Assembly (NCBI GenBank): GCA_006535965.1
Contig: QEAR01000069.1
Location: forward strand, 49,729 to 113,728
Source: Spizellomyces sp. 'palustris'
Taxonomy: Eukaryota; Chytridiomycota; Chytridiomycetes; Spizellomycetales; Spizellomycetaceae
Length of the DNA: 64,000 nt
Direction of reading: 5' to 3'
This document shows, in pieces, positions 1-11,761 of this stretch (the stretch's first letter is position 1; each line of letters begins with the position of its first letter). The notes beneath the pieces are model-generated. The model made no database searches. It was not told where the DNA came from and saw only the letters and a program-made list of their open reading frames with translations. Both the position numbers and the translations under genes were made by a program.

Positions 1-5
1 TCTTG

Positions 6-1474
6 ATGCAGCATCCAGAGATTTCCCTGATGGACGGTCAGTACCTTGGAAGTTTTCCTGGGTTTTTGGAGGGCAGCAGTGGATATACTTGTGCCCAATT
101 TTATGACGTGCGAAAACATTCTGACCCTCTCATCCCTTTTGATTTTGTCTACAGATCCCGCCATTGCCACGCCGACGCGGTTCCTACAAGAGTGTTCAGA
201 GTTCAAGTTCACGCCAGGTACAATTTTTTGTCTTCTTGTTTTGGCCATGCCATCGTCGCCGTTTAGCTACCGACTCGTGTCAATTAATGCTTTGGTTAAC
301 GAACATATCAAAACCCCAGGCATCATCACCCGCTATTGCTCTGGCGATTTCAATCCTTTCGAAAACAGCTTCAAAGAAAAGATGGAAGCTTCAGCAGTTC
401 TTGGCGACTCAACGACGGAATCGATACCATCCTCGACGATGCCGCCTCCTTCATGGCAGGCGCTTGGATCGTCGACACCTATGACCATCCAGAAACTCAC
501 CTCAGTACAGCCTTTGCACATACCCACACCCATGGACACGACCATCGGGTCTGGATCACCCGTTGATATCCATGCAACCATCATGCCACCGGTCGTTGCT
601 CCCGCTGCTCTAGGAGTAGATCCTCATGTACACATGTACGCTTCCATGGAACCTGTGGCTATACCAGTGTCAGCTCCTGCATCTGCATACCCGATGCACG
701 TACATCCGCAAGAATTACAGCAAATGCCGCACATGCCCCAATTGGACACAATGCCCACCATGGTGGATCCACAAGCGCTAAAGGTCCATCGAGAAGAGTC
801 ATTCGCTGCAAACCACAAGATGCAGCGCGACCACCGGAGAGACTCTGCAATCAGTACCACCACTTCAGAATCTGATGAACCTGCCAAAGCATCCCCTCCT
901 CGAAACGGCAAGCGAAAAGGCGGGCCACCTACAGAAGAAGAACAAGACGAAAAGCGAAAGCGGTTCCTCGAAAGGAATCGGTTAGCTGGTAAGAAAGTGG
1001 TCACACGCAACTATGCATCACAAAGTGGACTGTCACTCACATGACATTTATATAGCGTCCAAATGCCGAATGAAGAAGAAGCAGTGGTTACAAGACCTTG
1101 AAAACAGGTCGACAGATGCGTCTGCCAAAAACCGCCAGCTCCAAATGATTGTTACCCAGCTGAAGGAAGAAGTCATGATGTTAAAGAACCAGCTGCTCCT
1201 GCATCGAAACTGTAGCTGTAATGTCATTCAGCAGTACATTTCAACGTCATCTCAGGTAACATTTACCAAACCTGCAATTTTCTTCTGTACTCGACTCTAA
1301 TTCTCCATTTTTCTCTTTCAGTTCACTGCCCACCTGCACAACCCAGGTCAGCACATTGATCCCGCCCACCTAAACGCAACACCCCTCCCACCCTCGCACC
1401 ATCCCCCGGTAGGAATGAGCCCCATGCCTCCCGTCGGGGTAGCACCCATGTTACCAGTGGCTCAATCCTACTAA
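6..1474 (+). CDS. ATF/CREB-family bZIP transcription factor (Atf1-like)
   Basis: Nuclear DNA-binding regulator of the Atf1/CREB class, a family that in fungi usually acts downstream of stress MAP kinases. Exons read as 6-36, 155-217, 320-988, 1056-1255 and 1322-1474, closing exactly in frame (371 aa from the ATG at 6). The N-terminus has the family motif TPTRFLQEC followed by NPFENSF. The basic region reads RKRFLERNRLAASKCRMKK and is followed by a leucine zipper (QWLQDLE...LQMIVTQL...MMLKNQL). An intron splits the basic region between the two alanines. A long Pro/Met/His-rich middle and a Pro-rich tail look disordered. The gene may begin before the window, because the frame is still open at base 3. 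Confidence 0.88.
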
Positions 1475-2114
1475 GTCACCTACCGTAAAAAGAAAGCCGG
1501 CGACCAACAAATCCACTCGTCCAGAAATTTTGCAATAGCGTCGTTCATCTTGTGTACAATTTTTTTTTTCCTTTCTAATTATGCAGAGTGGGGAAGCATG
1601 CTTTTCGCGGGATATTCTTTGAGATTTCTTTTATGTACATTTTCTTTTTGATATGGCAGTGTGAGCTGGGACATGTGCATCGTAGCATGGAGTTTCGCGA
1701 GCGGTTACACCCCTTTGAGAAAAAAGCTTTGAAAATTCTTGATTCATGTATACTCTTGTGTGTGTGTTGGTGGGGGATGTGGAATAGTGTCCATTTTATA
1801 TGCAATATCAAGAGTTTTATACCTCGTAAAAAAACTGACTCAAAGTCTTTTGGAAGAAGACGTCAATGATACGTAGTCAAATATGGCCTCATTCTTTTGT
1901 CATCTACGCTCTATGACCGCGTTCGGCACGAGGTGGTCTGACGACTGGTGATATGTCACCAAGCTAATATGTGGAGACTGCAATAGAGCCATTAGCGGGA
2001 AACTTTGAGAAACATCTCTTGTTTACCGTGCGCAAAAGTATCAATACACTATAACATAGGCAGAAAACGTTACGAAAGGTATTTGTTTTGAAACCATAAT
2101 ATCGAAATAACAAC
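1475..2114. other. Intergenic region, no gene seen
   Basis: This is the 3' flank of the bZIP gene, AT-rich with a T run near 1561-1570. The short open frames on both strands carry no recognisable domain, no convincing splice structure and no neighbour relationship. It ends at the tRNA gene. Confidence 0.5.
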
Positions 2115-2185
2115 GCGCTGATGGTGTAGTGGTAACATGTGAGCTTCCCAAGCTTACGCCCGGGGTTCGATTCCCCGTCAGCGCA
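2115..2185 (+). tRNA. tRNA-Gly (anticodon CCC)
   Basis: Complete cloverleaf without an intron. Acceptor arms GCGCTGA and TCAGCGC pair perfectly. The anticodon stem TGAGC/GCTTA encloses loop TTCCCAA, giving anticodon CCC. The T arm CGGGG-TTCGATT-CCCCG is perfect and includes the B box. A discriminator A follows the acceptor stem. It decodes GGG codons. The gene lies inside an open frame on the minus strand that should be ignored. Confidence 0.95.
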
Positions 2186-2205
2186 CTTCGGGGGCTTACG
2201 AAACG

Positions 2206-2212
2206 TTTTTTT
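2206..2212 (+). terminator. RNA polymerase III terminator of tRNA-Gly
   Basis: A run of seven T residues 21 bases after the tRNA 3' end, the usual Pol III stop signal. Confidence 0.8.
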
Positions 2213-2431
2213 GTCCTTCTTAGTGTGATCCGCCATCGTCGGGGAAAGGAAACATTATCTATGCTATTTAATAAACGTCAATAAACGCAGCAAAACATAA
2301 GTGGAAATAAGATATCAATTTTACTGTAAGATATAAACAAAAAGACCAACGATGACGATGTTTCCATCTATCCCATCAAAACAACCATCCTTAAAAATAT
2401 ACAAAAAGAAAACCACCAAGTGAACACACCC

Positions 2432-4918
2432 TCACATCCGCCATCCCTCAAATGATGTACTCATCATATCCACATCCTCATCCTCAACTCTCAAACCCTG
2501 AATGGCAACACCCGAAGCACGATCCTCATCATCTTCCTCTTCCTCATCATCATCTTCACCCTCGCTCGCATCTTCTTCATCATTTTCCCATTCCTGATAA
2601 AGCCCGTCAATGAAACGTTTGGAAACCGGCAAAGACATGGGATCGAATGGGAAGAAGGCTTCCAATCGCTCTGCAACATTGGAAGACGGGAGATCGGGGG
2701 TTGTGATTCCGGGGTTTAGATTTAGTGTGGGGTCGAGGGGTGGGAAAAGGGACCCGGACGATGAATGCTGAGCGGAACGTTCAATGAGAGGATAGCAGTA
2801 CATAATGTCGAGTTTGTGTGTTATGCGAGCGAATTCAGTGACAATTGCTTTGGAGCAGACCTGCAAAGGAGTTGATGAGCATTTGCAAGGGGGTGACAGT
2901 AGAAGAAAACAAATGTATACTCACTCGCATGGGGCCAAATCGCGACATTAAGATACGTTGGAAACCAGCCATTTCCGCAGGTAGCATCCCGTATCCCATC
3001 CGGTCCCCCCCAAATCCCATCAACTGTTTCCAGCGGAAACAGAAAACGTAAATGACCGCCTGCACAGTAGAGTAAAAGACTCCATACTTTTCCGCATCCG
3101 CTTGCCTCGGTCCCACCTCGTTCGCTTCAATGTACGCATAAGCCCATCCATGCAAGAGCTTCAAACACGTGCGGACAGAGGACATGCTGATAAACTTTGC
3201 GCGGGCGATGAAACTACCCAAATACGCAGCAGCAGAGACTCTGATCACCGATGGCGCTGACACGTCGAACAACTTTGAAACGAGCAATCCCATAAATAGT
3301 TCCGGAAACGATGCATCGAGAGAACATGTGTAGAACCACAGAAATTGTGTGCAACGCAGTTTATGGGTTGGTAGTACTGTGCGATCAAAGACGTTCAAAA
3401 GAACGTCAAACAAAACCCGTAGTGGGTCTCCAGGATTCTGGGCAGCAAAATCCTGTATGTACTGAAAGACCAACCGCAACATTGCATCCAATTTTTCTAC
3501 AACTTGCTTCAAATCCACCGCTATTGGAGAAATTTCCTCCTCATCATCAGAACCAAAGTCTAAATCATCTTCATCCTCGTCACCATTCGCGTCGGTGGCC
3601 ATGCCAGTTTGCGCCTTACTCCATACGCTATTCGGGTTATCCATTTCCGTAGTAAAAACTGTTCGTTGGACTTCTTCCCATAAATCATCGTCCAAGTCAT
3701 CCAATTCCACCTGAATTTCGACCTAAGAATGAATCAAGCGCGTGAGATGTCTGGAAATCGGATCAAATGACCGACTAGGACAATCTGCGGCCCATTATAC
3801 TTGCGTCAATTTGCACAATACGATCTATTATTAGCGCCAAAACTTGATCTCGCAATACGGGAGCATACTCTACTATGCGCAGGACATTTCGGAGGTAGTA
3901 TACGTGTACATCTAGGGCTTCGCGTTTGTGAGGGAAGTTTTCGGTGATGATGGAAAGCATAAAAGATGGACCGGTGGGTATCAGTGCGAGGACACTTCGG
4001 AGCATGTTGTGCACACGATCAAAGTGCAGTGAGGGCGCTATTGAAGAGTTACCTCCTACTAAACCAAAACCACTATTAATGCCTGTTGCATCGTTGTAGA
4101 TCCTCACGACTCTCACCTTCACGGAGGTTTCGTACAAGCATTCTCGTTACAGGGGCTACATACACCGCATGAGCGCTGACAAGGTTCTGAATTAAATGGC
4201 CATAAACGGCCACGGTCTCGTCTTCGCACGACACCCAATCCAGTGAAAGGATCGCGTCCACCATATCATGGAAAGTGGGTGTAAGGCTGGAAACAATTTG
4301 AGAAAAGGCGCGTAGCCAATAGACCAGGGAGGAGGAAGGGAGACAGCTGGGTTGCGGGGGTCGTCGCGACAAGATATCAATAATAATAAGATAAAGTGAA
4401 GAGTCACCCTACATGAATTCCAGCCAGATATACAGTTAGACCTTGCACCCTGCAGCCGCAGATGGCACTCTGGGAATTGAACTGAGGGGACTGACCTCCA
4501 GTTTGTTCCGTAAAGCAGTTCCAATTTGTTTCACAATAATTCCCACATCATGTACATAAAGCGTGGGGGTCCGCTGATTCGATGATACCTCTGCCTCAAC
4601 CAACACAGGCGATAGTGGAGCGGGCATATCGAATCGAACGCTCTTGTGCGGTTTCACCGCACCCGCCTTTCTCAAGATAGTTGGAGAAGCAGTGACGAGT
4701 GGGCGGTCTATCGATACCATTGTGCGCCGCTCCCAGTCGGAAACCGTGGCTGTCGACTCCAATGCCTGTCGTTTGATATCCTCCCCCTCCGTCTCGGCTA
4801 TGATGTAACTATTTCTGGACCTTTTTCGCCTATCACTTGCAGCAAAATCTTGGAGGAAAAGTGGACAACTGTATTGCGCTGCCTTCTGACAAAACAAAGC
4901 AGACACGTGAATGGTCAT
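2432..4918 (-). CDS. RRN3: RNA polymerase I transcription initiation factor RRN3 (TIF-IA)
   Basis: RRN3 bridges RNA polymerase I to its promoter factors and is needed to start rRNA transcription in the nucleolus. Several exons on the minus strand rebuild the family core: WLRAFSQIVSSLTP, HLIQNLVSAHAVYV, a helical repeat around YYLRNVLRIVEY, then LPTHKLRCTQFLWFYTCSL, YLGSFIARAKFIS, and near the C-terminus FFPFDP...SKRFIDGLYQEWE. An acidic linker (LDDLDDDLWEE, EDEDDLDFGSDDEEE) sits mid-protein and a second acidic stretch ends it, as in animal RRN3. Clear joins include donor after LRNKLE (4496) to acceptor before GDSSLYL (4408), and LREG to INSGF. The N-terminal 60 residues are not conserved, so a later ATG near 4721 (MVSIDRPL) is an alternative start. 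Confidence 0.9.
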
Positions 4919-5143
4919 TGATTGGTCAATTGCTTTGAAGTATTTTACCCTTTTTTAGCCACATTATGTGGTGAGGTAATCAACGTTGAGGGTCGGAGTG
5001 CACCGATCAGGCATGGCGAAAAGTATCCGAATTGACCAAAAATGGCTTTTGGAAAAAAGTGCATCACGGTCTAATAGAAACATCAAGTCCAACCCCCCTT
5101 GATGTGAATTACCTCAATTTTCTCTTATTTATCCCATCTCATC

Positions 5144-7164
5144 ATGCAAGCGCCGGCCTCACCTCCCCCAACACCCCCCATCAAGGTCCTTCACAAAGTT
5201 CAGACCCCAACAACACATCTTACAAAATGGCAAAACTCTACCCAGCGTCGGCGAGGGCCATCAGACATTGTGTTGGGAGATCATCGACATTTTCCGCATA
5301 CAGATCAATTCCTATCGACCATGCGCACTGATTACGACGGGCAGCGGCTAGATCCAGCGAACATCAAAATGGCTCAGGAAACAGCAGCAAATAGATGTGG
5401 CTCTGATGCTCATGTTCCAGCGGGCCCGGCCGGAAAGCCACTGGGAATTAATACGGCAGATAAACGAGAAGGGCATATAGCGTTTGGGGACCGGAGTAAG
5501 GTCCCTGATTCCCACTTTGAGAGTGTAACCGATGCGAGCTACAAATGTCCCCCGCCAATAACGGCGAAATTAAGTCGAGGTATCTCCTCAATCAATAGCT
5601 CATAGGGCTACTGGATTATTGCTGACCGCTTCATGTGCGATTCTCAGGCATGGGTGCTGGTGAATCTGATATCAATGTGAAGAACCTCCCTCCATCGCAG
5701 CAATTTCACCATAAGCCACTGACAGCTATTAGCGCTGCTCACGTCGGCTTGGAAACCCGCAAAGATCTACCCATCGATGACAAACGGTTCCACAATTATG
5801 TGACAACTCACCAAGCTGCTTACGCTACAAAAGATACGGTGCACGATGTGGCGGAAGGCAAGGGGCAAGCTGGCGGTTATTGTAGGAACAACCGTGCTAG
5901 TGATATCCCGTTAGGTGATCCCGCCAAGGAACGGAACTATGACACTATCGCCCGAAAGTCGTACATTGATCATGGGCGCGATGCTTACACTAAACCAAAG
6001 ATCGTTCCACCGCCACGACCAGCCCGCAATCTGCTGGCAATGGATGTGCGGACGAACAATGAAGACGATACATTTACGTCGACAACGGCGCAAACATACA
6101 CGGGTCATACCATCCATCCTATTCACCGGGAAATCCATGTGAACCCAGGACAAGTCAGCAGCAAAAGCTCCATTGCATTAGGAGAAGCAGGCGCGCAGTA
6201 CCGTCAAACAGAAACATCCGTTTCTCGTCGCGACTATGTGCATGACCCGCAAGCTTCACAAGCTGCTCGTCACTTGGCACGATCTTCCGTTGCTGATCGC
6301 TTGTTGAGCAAACCAGGGATTCACACAGCCATCCAACCTAACCCAGTGGCTCAAAGAGACTTGGAGTCAAGCACATCGGCATCCTATCGGGTACCTGAAC
6401 ATATGGCGGCCTTAAAACCACTTGCCAATAGGCGATCTGCGGGCGTCCGCTCCATTGCAGGTATGGGGGCCCGCGAAGTAAACGGCCACAGCAAGGCAGA
6501 TATGATGGCTGTTTCGACTGTTCCGACCGGTGATCCAACCCATTTCAATTTCAATACCTCCACCACCACCAATTCCACCTTCTACCAGCCATATGAGAAT
6601 TTCAAAATGATACCGCATCCCATTCTAGGGGCCAACATCACAAAATCCAGTTTCAAATTCAGCGAACCCGAAGACGAACTAAAACCAGCGGATCGATTCC
6701 GCTCTTCTACACATTCTGCGTTCACTCCACACGATGTAACCCTAGACCCTGTCGTACACCGTCGCCCACCACGTTCCACACTACATCTTGACGGATCGGT
6801 GGAGGCGTTACCGATGTGGGCCAATGAAACCACGCAACAGGCCCACTACCGTCCTCCCATCACTTCAGCCATCCATGACTGTCACGGTAGGTATATGGCG
6901 GCGGCACCAAAATCGGCAGCAAAGCTTCTCTTGTTTCCCGTGAAGACGGCGCACATCACACCTGATCAAATATACCAGTCAACGACACACAGGTTTTTCA
7001 GGTCGCGTGAAGGTCTGAACTTTGAGCATGGGGAGGATATGGTGGATAGAAAAGTCAGAAGGGGTATGAGAGGTAGCTCGGTTCCCTTTGGTGATCAAAC
7101 CGTCTCCTACTACAAGGAGCTGACAGTGAAGAAAGGACCCGAGCCAGTAGTTGCAGCGTCCTGA
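5144..7164 (+). CDS. TEX45-like axonemal/flagellar repeat protein
   Basis: Two exons, 5144-5579 and 5648-7164, close exactly in frame (650 aa). The protein is low in hydrophobic residues and is built on a degenerate repeat about 40-80 residues apart whose core is S-x-hydrophobic-x-hydrophobic-G-D/E: SDIVLGDHR, GHIAFGDRS, SDIPLGDPA, SSIALGEAG, VSTVPTGDP, SSVPFGDQT. These are followed by short segments such as FLSTMRTDY, FESVTDASY and TSASYRVPE. That pattern matches the animal TEX45 (C19orf45) family, linked to sperm and cilia. I infer an axoneme-associated role. No enzymatic motif, membrane segment or signal peptide is visible. The family call rests on repeat pattern rather than on a catalytic signature. 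Confidence 0.6.
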
Positions 7165-7258
7165 TTCATTTTCTCGATGCTATTCGGGTGAATGATGGGA
7201 AACACTAGCACGTAGCAAGGCTGTAATGTTAATAAATCACGGGAAGAAAAGTAATATA

Positions 7259-8755
7259 TCATTCATCTTCAAAACCCAATTTTTCTCTGGCATATTCTAC
7301 AAATGAGTCAATCAATACAGGCCATGCGCTATCTGTGTCGTGATTGCTAAAGTTTTCGTCAGATGTTCGGATGAATTCAAGTAACTGTCAAGGAAATGCG
7401 AAAAAAAAACTGAGAATTATCCGAAGACTAACTAGCCAACGGCATCAGCGCTTACCAGATTCCACGTATCCTTGCTGATCGCTTTCCCATGTTTTTCCTG
7501 CGCGCAATACTCATTTTAACGGCCTTCAAACTACCTAGGCGAGGAAGAAACCATTCTGGGACGTACCCGAAGAAATTCGACCCATAAATCTAAGTGCTTA
7601 AACTTGTCCTTCAATAATAATTCCCAAAAAGCAATTGCAGTATCTAGCCCTGCAAAAGTACCAGCAAACGAAAGGGATATTAGGGTATATGAGTTTGATA
7701 TGGACGCGGAGCCAATTACCCAAACTCTTCTGGTTTTCTGCTCGCGCAAAGTTGAAAGTATAATTATAAACATCTCTGAATTTCGACGGATCTTTCAGCT
7801 CTTCCCGTAAAGATGGAATGACTTCTCGCATTTTTTCGATTGTATCACACCTATCAGAGGCAGGCGGAAGATCAACATAAAGGCCTGAAATTGAAGTACT
7901 AATCAAGATCCTACCCCAAATTTGTCCACCCTTCCATCCATCCCTTTCGTCGAAAGTCACACATTCGAGGACTTTGTAGGTGCCAGGCTAGTACGAGGGT
8001 TACAACGTCGGTTGGGTCAACTTCTAGGTCATCTAGTTCCAGCGTGTGCTCCCGATTAGTAATCTAGGACTCGCATAAGATCATGGTGTGCGTACTCACT
8101 ACATAGGGATTCAGTGCCATCCACCAGGATAGCATCTTCGTCGGGATCTGAAGGGGTTACAACCAAGCTCTGTATGAGTCGAATTATACAATACGAACTA
8201 AATATCATTACTACAGACCTTTGTATTTGTCGAACAGCGCGGACAGTTTACGTTGATCGGCGCCCGTCCATGATCGCCCATTTGCAGTTGCTCCACCCGT
8301 TGCGAAAAATGCGTCTACAGCTGCCTCCAAGTTCCAGTCTACCAATGATAAAGATGCGCCGTCGTTGGTTTTCCCTCAATTGTGCTATAAGTGTGACAAG
8401 CGGATTGCTTACTGTTATCTTTCAGAAACTTCTGTGCGGTCTTGTCACTATAAGGACCGTGTGGAAAAGGGTTATATTAGATTTAGTTCCATGCTATAAT
8501 GATTCAAGGTGGGGAATAGGTCATCAGGTCATTGGGGATTCCCTCCTCCATCCTTAGTAAGTATCAGAAATGTCCGGACGTTATTTTCGAGTCTAAGCGC
8601 TACTCTCCCGGGTATTCCGCCTCCCACTTTCTATTTCATGCCAAATTCCCAAGCATTGTACATGTTCACCGTGTCTTCGTTGCCTCCTTACTTTGCATTG
8701 GTGAATCCCACAAACTGTTTGATCTTCTCTCGTTGAGCAGGCTTGATTGATCCTC
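7259..8755 (-). CDS. DCN1-like protein (cullin neddylation co-E3, PONY/DUF298 domain)
   Basis: DCN1-type proteins promote transfer of NEDD8 to cullins. Minus-strand exons rebuild the family in order: IKPAQREKIKQFVGFTNA (8755-8692), DKTAQKFLKDN, NWNLEAAVDAFFATGG (the UBA-like fold), LSALFDKYK, then LEVDPTDVVTLVLAWHL, CDTIEKMREVIPSLREEL, FRDVYNYTFNFAR, DTAIAFWELLLKDKF and a C-terminal NHDTDSAWPVLIDSFVEY. The stop is at 7259-7261. The first coding exon is not resolved: the 8755 exon begins at a splice acceptor and needs a short upstream exon, probably within the next 100 bases. It is convergent with the TEX45-like gene. Confidence 0.87.
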
Positions 8756-8759
8756 CTGT

Positions 8760-9698
8760 GAAAAATGACTTGAATGGTGTAGATATGGATTAGCAAAAAT
8801 GCCCATCGTGATTCGTTGGACTAGTTGAACTAGTACCATGTCTTTCTGACGTGATTTACTTTCACTCTGTGATCGGAGAGCTGGTGCAAAGCAGATTCGA
8901 CAGAATGGCTGTAACAGATCGAGTACGAGATGCGCAGGTCGGCGGCTTGATGTTCTTTCCAATCCCGGTCAGACTTGCACACCGTCCAATCCGTAATGTC
9001 GGGAACAGCGCACCTCGTTAATTTAAAATTTGCCATCCGATCGAAGCTTGCCTGGCTGACGTAATCACACTCGAACGTTTGCAAGTCTACCATTGTGGAT
9101 AACCGGATGCCGTCAAATGGTGAAGAGGCATATAAATGACCTAGTCAGCAAAAAAGCCGGTAGGCTGCCATCACAAATAATGTTGGCTGTACGGGACAAT
9201 ATGCCAAAAGCCCAACATCCCGTAAGCTATTTCGATTCTTCCTGTTTGGTACTCGACTAGAAAGGTGGAGCTCGATCCGCGCGGTATCGGGAAGGGTCCC
9301 CAGGGTGAAATTTTAAAAATTTAACCAAGCCAAAGACCATTGGAACAAACCAGTAGATGCAAACCAGCCGGCGAACTAGACAGCAATGATTGAAGGGTCT
9401 TTGGCAGCGGACGCCGTGTTCGAGGTGGTTGTCATCGGCGTACCACCGAGGAAGAATGGTAATACCTGCAGAGATGTCAAGAACTGGTAAAGAAGCGAGG
9501 TAGAAGAGTAAAGAAGATGGGGCACTTTGAGAGACCGAGATCCACTGCCTCCTGAGAACGAAAAGAAGGAGAATGATACAAGAAGGAATGTTCATTGGAT
9601 ACTGCCTGCATCCATCGTATATTCCATAGAATATCTGGGAATGATTTGCCAGCACGTGACCGTACACATGACCGTGCTGATGCCATGCGCGTTGACAA
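8760..9698 (-). other. Unresolved stretch with possible exons on the minus strand
   Basis: Two minus-strand segments look partly coding but I cannot join them with confidence. One (about 9093-8840) encodes a Cys-containing segment beginning near MVDLQTFECDYVSQ. The other (9667-9257) is hydrophobic around NIPSCIILLLFVLRRQ and could be a membrane segment. A signal-anchor plus extracellular Cys-rich protein would fit, but the frames are interrupted and no family is recognised. It could equally be a decayed gene. Confidence 0.25.
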
Positions 9699-9699
9699 A

Positions 9700-10215
9700 T
9701 GCCCCGACCGACTGCTTGTCCCTCACCTCCATCTGCTTGGTGTCAAGACATTATCTCATCAAGATTATTGTATCGTTTTCACCACAATATACTGAGCATT
9801 ATTCCAATTTATTGCCATCCTTACTATTAACTTAGTGGTAATTACCAAGGATAGTAGTGTTTTTTTACACCCTGTTGATGGCACTTTCCAATCCACTCAG
9901 CTGTTATAAAGAATAAAGCTTAAATTATAAAAGTGTATATTTACCTGAGATTGCTTTTATACATAGGCAGTTATATGTGGCAGTTTCCATGTTAAATCTT
10001 GCAATAAAACACTTCCTTATGTAGGAAAATAAAGACTTTTTCCAATGGTTGCTTCCATTGGATGTAAGTAGTGCCTTCTGTATTTTTCCACACTAGTTAT
10101 TGTCGATCAAAATAGTCCGTCATCATTCACGTGACTAAACTGTCACGATGGGAGGAACCAGATAAATGCCTGTTGATCCGCGATCTGGTCGCTGCAATTC
10201 ATCTTACTTGGTCTA
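9700..10215. other. AT-rich intergenic region upstream of CAF16
   Basis: No open frame of note and no RNA gene seen. The sequence is AT-rich, with several short near-repeats of TTCCAATGG and its complement near 10035-10060. It presumably holds the promoter of the ABC protein gene. Confidence 0.4.
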
Positions 10216-11418
10216 ATGTCTGATCCTGCCGTACAAGTTTCGAACCTCACCTTTGGTTTTGGTGGTCCAGCCGCGATTTTGAAGGATCTTTCCTTCTCCG
10301 TTCCTCGCGGTGGTCGTTGCCTCTTGGTCGGCGCAAATGGGGCGGGCAAATCAACATTACTGACGATTCTCGCAGGCAAGCGGTTAGTCAAAAATAGTGG
10401 AGTGAGAGTGATTGGGAGGAATCCTTTTGATGATGGAGCACAGGTCAGAATAGTGCATGCGACCTCTTCGCTTACCTGAGTTGCAGATTGTTGATGGAAC
10501 CGTCACTTTTAACATGACGTTTCTATGCAGAATATCACTTATCTCGGCACAGAATGGGCTCATAACCCTATTGTGCGCCGGGATGTTCCTGTATCTCGTC
10601 TACTCAGATCCCTTGGCGCACAGCGGTATCCAGATCGGTGTGCGGAATTACTGGAGATAATGGATGTGAACCCTGACTGGCATATGCACGAGGTATCCGA
10701 TGGTCAACGGCGCCGTGTACAAATTGTTCTAGGTACTGGGATGAGATTTTGCTTCTTATTTGCAACGGACAATTGAGGATGTCAACTTTGGCTCATATTA
10801 CGCATTATGTGTGCACAGGTCTGATGGAGCCGTGGTGGGTGCCCCAGCTCAGTAAATTTGCGGATGTGTCCCCCGCTTATACTCTCTACTTCCAAGGGAG
10901 CTTCTTCTGTTGGACGAAGTCACCGTCGACTTGGACGTATTGGTGCGGGCCGAGCTTCTTTCGTTCCTGCGAAAAGAAACCGAAACGCGCAACGCAACAA
11001 TTCTATACGCAACGCATATCTTCGATGGCTTGGGAGGATGGCCCACGCATGTCGCACACATAGTAGATGGGGTGGTCGATGTAGTCAGAGACCTAACAAG
11101 TCCGTCTGGGTTTCCAGAGCTGACGGAAGCTAAACGGACAAGAATGGAACAGGCCGGTGCAGCCGGTGCATCCGTGCTGGACAACTCGCCTTTGTTGATG
11201 GTAGTAGAAAAGTGGCTCAGAGATGATAGTAGTAAGATCCGCAAGGAAGGAAGGAGAAATCAAGAAGGAAAAGTGATGACCAAGTGGGAAATTCTCAGTG
11301 AGAACATGAAAGAGGTACTTGCCTTGCATTGCTATTTGTGCTAATTTTTATGGTGCAATTTAACCTTAACCTGTGGCCTTTTCAGTATGGCGACAAGTTC
11401 TATAATTATTGGAATTGA
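10216..11418 (+). CDS. CAF16: Caf16-type soluble ABC ATPase (CCR4-NOT associated)
   Basis: A stand-alone ABC ATPase without membrane spans, of the yeast Caf16 type that associates with the CCR4-NOT/Mediator regulatory machinery. Exons 10216-10443, 10531-10732, 10819-10838, 10901-11314 and 11386-11418 close exactly (298 aa, near the usual 290). Walker A is GANGAGKST at about residue 40, the family block [12 protein letters not shown] follows, the signature is [11 protein letters not shown], and Walker B with its extension is [14 protein letters not shown]. The H-loop reads [14 protein letters not shown]. The C-terminus [10 protein letters not shown] is the typical family ending and confirms the last small exon. 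Exon 3 is only 20 bases. Confidence 0.93.
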
Positions 11419-11761
11419 AAGCACATCAGAGAACGGTACATGATACATGTCTGGATAGCTATAGATGCAAGTAGGAATGTACCATACTGAAGGGTAAATT
11501 ATCATAATATTGAATTGACATGGAACACACACGAGACGGAAGTTCATATCGCGTCAATGTTCTCCAATGTACTCCCTCACTCGCTCATTGAACGCATACA
11601 CCGCTTTATATCGATAATGATGCTGTTACCGCCCCGAAGAATACATGCACAAATATGAAGATATCCTCAAAGCAAACAATTTGCTCGCCTAACGCCGTTA
11701 TCCTGCATTCCTCACTGCAGTGCCAGTCCACCGCAAATGAACAAAGCATATTCTTGCAGCC

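Noticed and set aside
1964-2236. Minus-strand 90-residue frame over the tRNA-Gly gene
   Set aside because: It runs through a perfect tRNA gene on the other strand and has no family resemblance.
8666-8962. Minus-strand 98-residue frame starting MERTSSRRPAH
   Set aside because: Its 3' part overlaps, in another frame, the DCN1-like exon IKPAQREKIKQFVGFT, which is the real coding frame there.
10749-11133. Plus-strand frames overlapping CAF16 exons 3-4
   Set aside because: Off-frame shadows; the CAF16 frame carries Walker B and the H-loop.
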